From Flemingiibacterium sp045579745 (lineage in GTDB: Bacteria > Bacillota > Clostridia > Oscillospirales > CAG-272), in the NCBI GenBank assembly GCA_045579745.1, contig JAZNMQ010000046.1, forward strand, positions 41,309 through 105,308: a stretch of DNA of 64,000 nt, written 5' to 3'. Each line of letters begins with the position of its first letter. Within the stretch, counting starts at the first letter, position 1. This document shows, piece after piece, positions 59,566-64,000 of this stretch. The notes under the pieces were generated by a model. It did no database searches. It saw only the letters and a program-made list of their open reading frames with translations, and was not told where the DNA came from. Both the position numbers and the translations under genes were made by a program.

Positions 59566-60732
59566 ATGGCAGAGCGATTTGTTTACGCTGATAACGCGGC
59601 TACCACATCGGTATCGCCGTCCGTTCTTGAAGCGATGATGCCGTACTTCGGCGACATATACGGAAATCCGTCAAGTCTTCACAAAAAGGGAAGAGAAGCT
59701 AAAGCCGAGATAACAAAGGCGCGCGAAAAGATGGCTTCATTACTCGGCTGCAAGCCTAATGAAATATATTTTACAGCGAGCGGCTCCGAAGCAGATAACT
59801 GGGCGATAAAGGGCGCGGCCCGAGCTCAGGCTGACAAGGGTAAACATATTATTTCCACAAAGATTGAGCATCACGCTGTGCTTCACTCGCTGAGAACGCT
59901 CGAAAGAGAAGGCTTTGAGGTCACATATCTCGATGTTGACAGCGACGGACGGGTTACACCCGAGGCTGTGGTTGCGGCAATGCGTGAGGATACGATCCTT
60001 GTTGAGGTGATGTACGCAAACAACGAGATCGGTACGATCGAGCCTATTCGCGAGATTACTGCGGCTATAAAAGCAAAAAATCCCAAGGTGCTGGTTTTCA
60101 CAGACGCGGTTCAGGCTATTGGTGCGGTTGATATCAATATTGCCGAGCTTGGCGTTGATATGCTTAGTCTGTCAGGACACAAGATTCATGCTCCCAAGGG
60201 CATTGGCGCACTGTATATACGCAATGGCACAAGAGTGAAAAATCTTGTCGATGGCGGCGGTCAGGAAAGAAGCAAGCGAGCAGGCACAGAAAATGTTCCT
60301 TATATTGTGGGTCTTGCCAATGCGCTTGAGGATGCTGTCGGCGGACTTGAAGAAAACAAGCGCGTTGAAGCTATGCGCGATCGCCTTATAGACAGTATTC
60401 TTGCTAAGATTCCTCACACAAGGCTAAACGGTCCTCGTGAGGGCAGACTCCCCGGAAACGCAAACTTCGCATTTAAATTTATTGAAGGTGAAAGCTTGCT
60501 GCTGCTGCTTGATATGGCAGGAATATGCGGTTCAACCGGTTCGGCGTGCTCCTCGGCTTCGCTTGAAGCGTCGCACGTTTTGATATCGATAGGCGTGCCG
60601 CTTGAGGAGGCTCACGGCTCGCTCAGACTTTCGATAGGACGCGATACAACCGATGAGGACATAGATTATATTATCGAGAAGCTTCCGGGTATAGTTCAAA
60701 GACTTCGCGATATGAGCCCTCTATATAATTGA
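59566..60732 (+). CDS. nifS: Cysteine desulfurase (NifS/IscS type)
   Basis: 388 residues from the ATG at 59566 (AAAGGA 9 nt upstream); in-frame ATGs at 59512, 59548 and 59557 are less likely. VYADNAATTSVSPSV opens the aminotransferase class V fold; SLSGHKIHAPKGIGALY carries the PLP lysine; GSTGSACSSAS holds the catalytic cysteine on the loop that carries persulfide. It takes sulfur from cysteine for Fe-S clusters and thio-tRNAs. nifU follows after 23 bp, so together they form a minimal Fe-S assembly unit; no IscR regulator or chaperones are nearby. Confidence 0.95.
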   Translation: MAERFVYADNAATTSVSPSVLEAMMPYFGDIYGNPSSLHKKGREAKAEITKAREKMASLLGCKPNEIYFTASGSEADNWAIKGAARAQADKGKHIISTKIEHHAVLHSLRTLEREGFEVTYLDVDSDGRVTPEAVVAAMREDTILVEVMYANNEIGTIEPIREITAAIKAKNPKVLVFTDAVQAIGAVDINIAELGVDMLSLSGHKIHAPKGIGALYIRNGTRVKNLVDGGGQERSKRAGTENVPYIVGLANALEDAVGGLEENKRVEAMRDRLIDSILAKIPHTRLNGPREGRLPGNANFAFKFIEGESLLLLLDMAGICGSTGSACSSASLEASHVLISIGVPLEEAHGSLRLSIGRDTTDEDIDYIIEKLPGIVQRLRDMSPLYN

Positions 60733-60755
60733 TAATTTCGTAAGGAGAGATATAT

Positions 60756-61187
60756 ATGTACAGCGAAAAAGTAATGGATCATTTTTCGAATCCGCGTAAT
60801 GTAGGCGAAATCGAGGATGCAAACGCCGTCGGTCAGGTAGGAAATGCTACATGCGGCGATATCATGAAAATGTATTTGAAGATCAATGAGGATGGAATCA
60901 TTGAGGACGCCAAGTTCAAGACCTTTGGATGCGGCGCGGCGATTGCAACATCTTCAATGGCAACAGAGCTTATCAAGGGAAAAACCGTGGAAGAAGCTCT
61001 GAAGCTCACAAACAAAGCTGTGGTTGAGGCGCTTGACGGACTTCCGCCGCAGAAGCTGCATTGTTCCGTGCTTGCTGAGGAGGCAGTTAAGGAAGCAATT
61101 GCAGATTACTACGATAAAAAGGGCATCAAGCACGACCTTCGCAAGGGCTGCGACGGAAACTGCGAAGCATGCCATAAACATCATTGA
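60756..61187 (+). CDS. nifU: Fe-S cluster scaffold NifU/IscU N-domain protein
   Basis: 143 residues: MYSEKVMDHFSNPRNVGEIED opens the scaffold fold, with cluster cysteines C33 (GNATCGD, with D35), C59 (TFGCGAA) and the third in LHCSVLAEEA. The core ends near residue 123; a distinct tail CDGNCEACHKHH adds three Cys and three His that IscU lacks. AGGAGA precedes the ATG. Fe-S clusters form on this scaffold from sulfur given by NifS. It ends with a strong terminator. The tail is common in clostridial NifU-like proteins but its role is not settled. Confidence 0.95.
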   Translation: MYSEKVMDHFSNPRNVGEIEDANAVGQVGNATCGDIMKMYLKINEDGIIEDAKFKTFGCGAAIATSSMATELIKGKTVEEALKLTNKAVVEALDGLPPQKLHCSVLAEEAVKEAIADYYDKKGIKHDLRKGCDGNCEACHKHH

Positions 61188-61191
61188 CACT

Positions 61192-61230
61192 AAAGCGCAG
61201 CGCTGTTAATAGACGGCGCTGCGCTTTTTA
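61192..61230 (+). terminator. Terminator after nifS-nifU
   Basis: AAAGCGCAGCGC and GCGCTGCGCTTT form a perfect 12-bp stem with a 12-nt loop and T-run. Confidence 0.9.
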
Positions 61231-61693
61231 TGCTTAACGGGAGCCTAAATATTAATAATATGCGGATAAATTAAAAAAATCAGAAATATTTCCGGCATAT
61301 CAATGTAATAATACCAATTTCAGGAAACAAAAATATCGATCGTCAGAGTTTGGGTATTTTGTACATGTGTAGAAAAACACGCTGAATTTTTATGCAAAAT
61401 GCACATGAAACAAGGCTTAAATCGCAGGAAGACGACGTGGGCGATATAGGTTCTTTTAGTAATTGAAAATTACATAAATCCATCGCAACAAACGAATCTT
61501 GAGCGTGATGCGGAAATCAAACGAGATTTTTGCGTTGCATAGGTAATTTAAAATTACATCAACCAATCGGAGCAGGAGGAAGAGCACGTTCGGATTTTTT
61601 GCAAAACAATTGCATAAAATGTGAACGGCTTTACATTGGCGCATACATGGGTTTGAACGACTTTTGACAAAATGGAGAATAAACATGCAACTC
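61231..61693. other. Long upstream regulatory region of the solute-binding protein gene
   Basis: No convincing gene. It holds two palindromes, GTAATTGAAAATTAC (61459-61473) and GTAATTTAAAATTAC (61543-61557), spaced 84 bp centre to centre, each starting a loosely repeated block of about 80 bp; TGCAA/TTGCA (61600-61614); and TGTGAACGGCTTTACA (61620-61635), which resembles a LacI/CcpA-type operator. A 76-codon minus-strand reading frame over 61456-61686 has no ribosome binding site. Confidence 0.45.
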
Positions 61694-61722
61694 TTGACTT
61701 TTTGTTGACATTATGGTATTAT
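61694..61722 (+). promoter_or_regulatory. Predicted promoter of the solute-binding protein gene
   Basis: TTGACT (61694-61699), 17-nt spacer, TATTAT (61717-61722). It leaves a leader of about 195 nt before the ATG at 61925, in which I saw no known riboswitch. Confidence 0.5.
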
Positions 61723-61924
61723 AATTGTGTGAAAATCGGCGATGTGCCCCTATTTTGCGGAAATATACGCCGATAAGGCGTTCTGACATCGTTTTTTACC
61801 TGAGCTTGCGCTTCGTAAATTGCCACACCAATGGCGCAGTCCGGCTATAAAAATGTTGCATGTCAAAACGAAAAATTGCGATTACGCACCCTTCAAAGTA
61901 AATCTTGGCAGGAGGAAAGGTTCA

Positions 61925-64000
61925 ATGAAGAAAACCAAATTAACAAGGTTAATTGCTGTTTTTTTATCATTGATGATGCTTCCATCGACGTTAAGCACGA
62001 TTGCTTATGCCGACGATTCTGAAGCGAACTCGTCTGTCGTCAGCTATGATATAGCAGACGTACGCGACCTGTTAAACGCAGAATCGTACGAGGATTACGC
62101 GAAGAGAAATTCTTCGGTACCTCGCGGAAAATCACCAATAGTAATTAATGCAGTTGACTACAACGAGGATGCAACCGATGCAGCGGTCAAGGTGCAGGAT
62201 GGCGCGCTTTTCACGCCTGAATCCGGTATCGTTGCTTGGGATGTAGAAGTTCCTTCGGAAGCAAAATATGCGATCCGAATCGACTACTCATTCCCTGAGG
62301 ATGGTAAATCTACTGATATCGAGCGTAAATTCCGCATTGATAATGTGTATCCCTTCAAGGGCGCAAGATATCTTTCGTTAACAAAAGTGTGGCGTGACAA
62401 ATACGAAACCGCAGAAGACGGTTCTCCTGCGTTTAAGACTGACCTCAACGGAAACGATATCCGTTCCACAAAGTATATCGATCCTACTTGGAGCCAATAT
62501 ACAATGTGCGACTCGACCGGATATACCATCGAGCCCTTTGAGTTTGTCTTTAGCGCCGGCAAGCATACCATCTCTCTTGAGGCGGATCGTGAAGCGCTTA
62601 TAATCAAGACCATTACTCTCATTCCGTATGAAGCACCTCCGAAATATGAGGAAGTTCTTGCAGAATATCAGAGCAAGGGTTATCAGCCTGCAACCGGTGT
62701 TGAGCCGCTTGTTATTCAGGCTGAGCTTACAGATGCTACATCTGACCAGACGATCTATCCTCAAAACGATAGAAGCTCGGCAATAACCTACCCTCAGAGT
62801 ACATCAAAGGCTAAGCTTAATACGCTTGGTAGTACTAAGTGGCAGAATATCGGACAGTGGATTGAATATTCCTTCACTTGCGAGGCGAGCGGTCTTTACG
62901 AGATCGTAACCCGTCACAAGCAGGGCGACCTTTCCGGTATGTATACATCTCGCCGCGTACTTATTAATGATGAAATTCCGTTCGAGGAAGCAAGCTATCT
63001 CCAGTTCAACTTTAATGAAGCTTGGGATACCGCCGTTCTCAATAACGGTAAACAGTCATTCCAGTTCTACTTTGAAGAAGGTAAAACATATTCGATTAAG
63101 TTCGAAGTCGTTCTTGGCGACATGAGCGATATCATCGGAAGAGTTCAGGAAGCTCTTACAGCTATCAACAACGACTACCTGAAGATTCTTCAGATTACAG
63201 GTGCTGACCCCGACCAGTATCGTGACTATCACTTCGGAAACCTGATTCCCGGTACTATCAAGGATCTTTACGCACAGTATCTCGAGCTTACCGAAATCTC
63301 TAAGCTCATCACAGAAATCAACGGCGTAAAGGGTAGCAACACAGCTACACTTGATAATATCTCACGTGTTCTTGAGAAGATGTCTACTGACGAGGATGAG
63401 GTTGCAAGAAACATGGAAAACCTCAAGGGCTACATCGGTACTCTCGGTACATGGCTCAACAACGTCAGAAATCAGCCGCTTCTTCTTGACAGCATCACAA
63501 TCCAGCCTGCGGGCGAAAAGCTCCCCAAGGCTAACGCGAACTTCTTTGAAGCAGCAGCGTTTGAGATTGGCTCGTTCATCATGTCGTTCTTCACAGACTA
63601 CTCAAATCTTGGAGCAACGGTTAAGCTTGATGAAGATGAAGTTATTAACGTATGGGTATCTACCGGTCGTGACCAGGCACAGGTTATCCGTTCCATGGTC
63701 GATAACTACTTTACATCTCAGTCGAATGTCGGTGTAAACATTCGTCTTGTAGCCGGCGGTACACTCCTTCCTGCAACGCTTTCGGGCACAGGTCCTGATG
63801 TTGCGCTTCAGAACGGCCAGGGTATTCCGGTACAGTACGCAATTCGTAACGCGGTTCTCCCGCTTAACGATTTCGACACCTTTGACGAGGTTGTATCGAG
63901 ATTCTCCGAATCTGCTACAGTTCCGCTTTCGCTGTACGGTGTAACATACGGACTTCCCGAAACACAGTCGTTCTCGATGATGTTCTACAGAAAGGACATC
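61925..64000 (+). CDS. Large secreted carbohydrate-binding ABC transporter substrate-binding protein (5' part)
   Basis: 692 codons are visible and the gene runs off the window. AGGAGGAAAG precedes the ATG. A signal peptide (basic KKTK, hydrophobic 9-25) probably ends at AYA-DD (after residue 29); there is no lipobox Cys. Two jelly-roll-like modules follow: about 70-225 (VAWDVEVPSEAKYAIRIDY) and 260-395 (IQAELTDATSD, WIEYSFTCEASGLYEIVTRH), recalling CBM6/CBM35 modules. A helical stretch (400-520) precedes a family 1 solute-binding fold starting near 573 (INVWVSTGRDQAQVIRSMVD, GPDVALQNG, YGLPETQSFSMMFYRKD). It likely captures polysaccharide fragments for an ABC importer whose permease genes should follow. 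The size is about twice that of ordinary binding proteins. Confidence 0.82.
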   Translation, partial: MKKTKLTRLIAVFLSLMMLPSTLSTIAYADDSEANSSVVSYDIADVRDLLNAESYEDYAKRNSSVPRGKSPIVINAVDYNEDATDAAVKVQDGALFTPESGIVAWDVEVPSEAKYAIRIDYSFPEDGKSTDIERKFRIDNVYPFKGARYLSLTKVWRDKYETAEDGSPAFKTDLNGNDIRSTKYIDPTWSQYTMCDSTGYTIEPFEFVFSAGKHTISLEADREALIIKTITLIPYEAPPKYEEVLAEYQSKGYQPATGVEPLVIQAELTDATSDQTIYPQNDRSSAITYPQSTSKAKLNTLGSTKWQNIGQWIEYSFTCEASGLYEIVTRHKQGDLSGMYTSRRVLINDEIPFEEASYLQFNFNEAWDTAVLNNGKQSFQFYFEEGKTYSIKFEVVLGDMSDIIGRVQEALTAINNDYLKILQITGADPDQYRDYHFGNLIPGTIKDLYAQYLELTEISKLITEINGVKGSNTATLDNISRVLEKMSTDEDEVARNMENLKGYIGTLGTWLNNVRNQPLLLDSITIQPAGEKLPKANANFFEAAAFEIGSFIMSFFTDYSNLGATVKLDEDEVINVWVSTGRDQAQVIRSMVDNYFTSQSNVGVNIRLVAGGTLLPATLSGTGPDVALQNGQGIPVQYAIRNAVLPLNDFDTFDEVVSRFSESATVPLSLYGVTYGLPETQSFSMMFYRKDI

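Noticed and set aside
61456..61686. 76-codon minus-strand reading frame in the long gap before the solute-binding gene
   Set aside because: No ribosome binding site, odd Cys/Leu/Asn-rich composition typical of AT-rich non-coding DNA, and it overlaps the palindrome blocks and the promoter region.

Overview
The window is a gene-dense stretch of a low-to-mid G+C (mid-40s % by eye) Gram-positive chromosome, most likely from an uncultured member of the class Clostridia (Oscillospirales/Christensenellales-like). This is inferred from Firmicutes gene orders (yceD-rpmF; trmFO-plsX-rnc-radical SAM-smc-ftsY; rdgB-yhbY-nadD-yqeK-LCP-rsfS; infC-rpmI-rplT), a class B sortase, a stand-alone RqcH, consensus sigma-A promoters with 17-nt spacers, and strong GGAGG ribosome binding sites. 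No rRNA, tRNA, CRISPR array, insertion sequence or prophage was recognised.

Layout. 1-2044: end of yceD, rpmF, then an uncharacterised membrane protein overlapping a GNAT acetyltransferase. 2091-7628: rqcH, dprA, topA. 7618-16281: a tightly overlapping run trmFO-plsX-rnc-radical SAM-smc-ftsY. 16409-22744: rdgB, yhbY, nadD, yqeK, an LCP wall-polymer ligase, rsfS, leuS, closed by a strong bidirectional terminator. 22781-26651: DNA glycosylase and DUF6062 protein from overlapping divergent promoters, then a Gfo/Idh/MocA oxidoreductase and a divergent AraC regulator. 26760-31818: metallophosphoesterase, S-adenosylhomocysteine hydrolase, sortase B, RlmA-like methyltransferase, family 2 glycosyltransferase. 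32041-38543: a cysteine/acid-rich membrane protein, a putative zinc-peptidase lipoprotein with a small membrane partner, prfB, a glycosyltransferase and an ABC-F ATPase. 38818-46326: membrane protein, GNAT, infC-rpmI-rplT (attenuator leader and ATT start codon), SpoU methyltransferase, nagA, metG, tatD. 46471-49277: membrane protein, manA, an Asn/Gln/Ser-repeat miniprotein, ispD. 49603-52480: trkA-trkH potassium uptake. 52646-61187: mtaB, purL, a promoter-hairpin repeat array, PHP-domain protein, rnhA, nifS-nifU. 61925-end: the first 692 codons of a large secreted sugar-type solute-binding protein behind a 700-bp regulatory region.

Most genes are core: translation and ribosome rescue (rpmF, rqcH, rsfS, leuS, prfB, infC, rpmI, rplT, metG), RNA modification (trmFO, RlmA-like, SpoU, mtaB), DNA maintenance (dprA, topA, smc, glycosylase, rnhA) and envelope (plsX, LCP, sortase, glycosyltransferases). 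The unusual material is small or non-coding: a 78-bp promoter-hairpin repeat with a decayed third copy before prfB; a related folded leader before rdgB, ahcY and nifS; the Cys-rich and Asn-rich miniproteins; and phased palindromes before the last gene. No clear multi-gene novel defence or metabolic system was seen.
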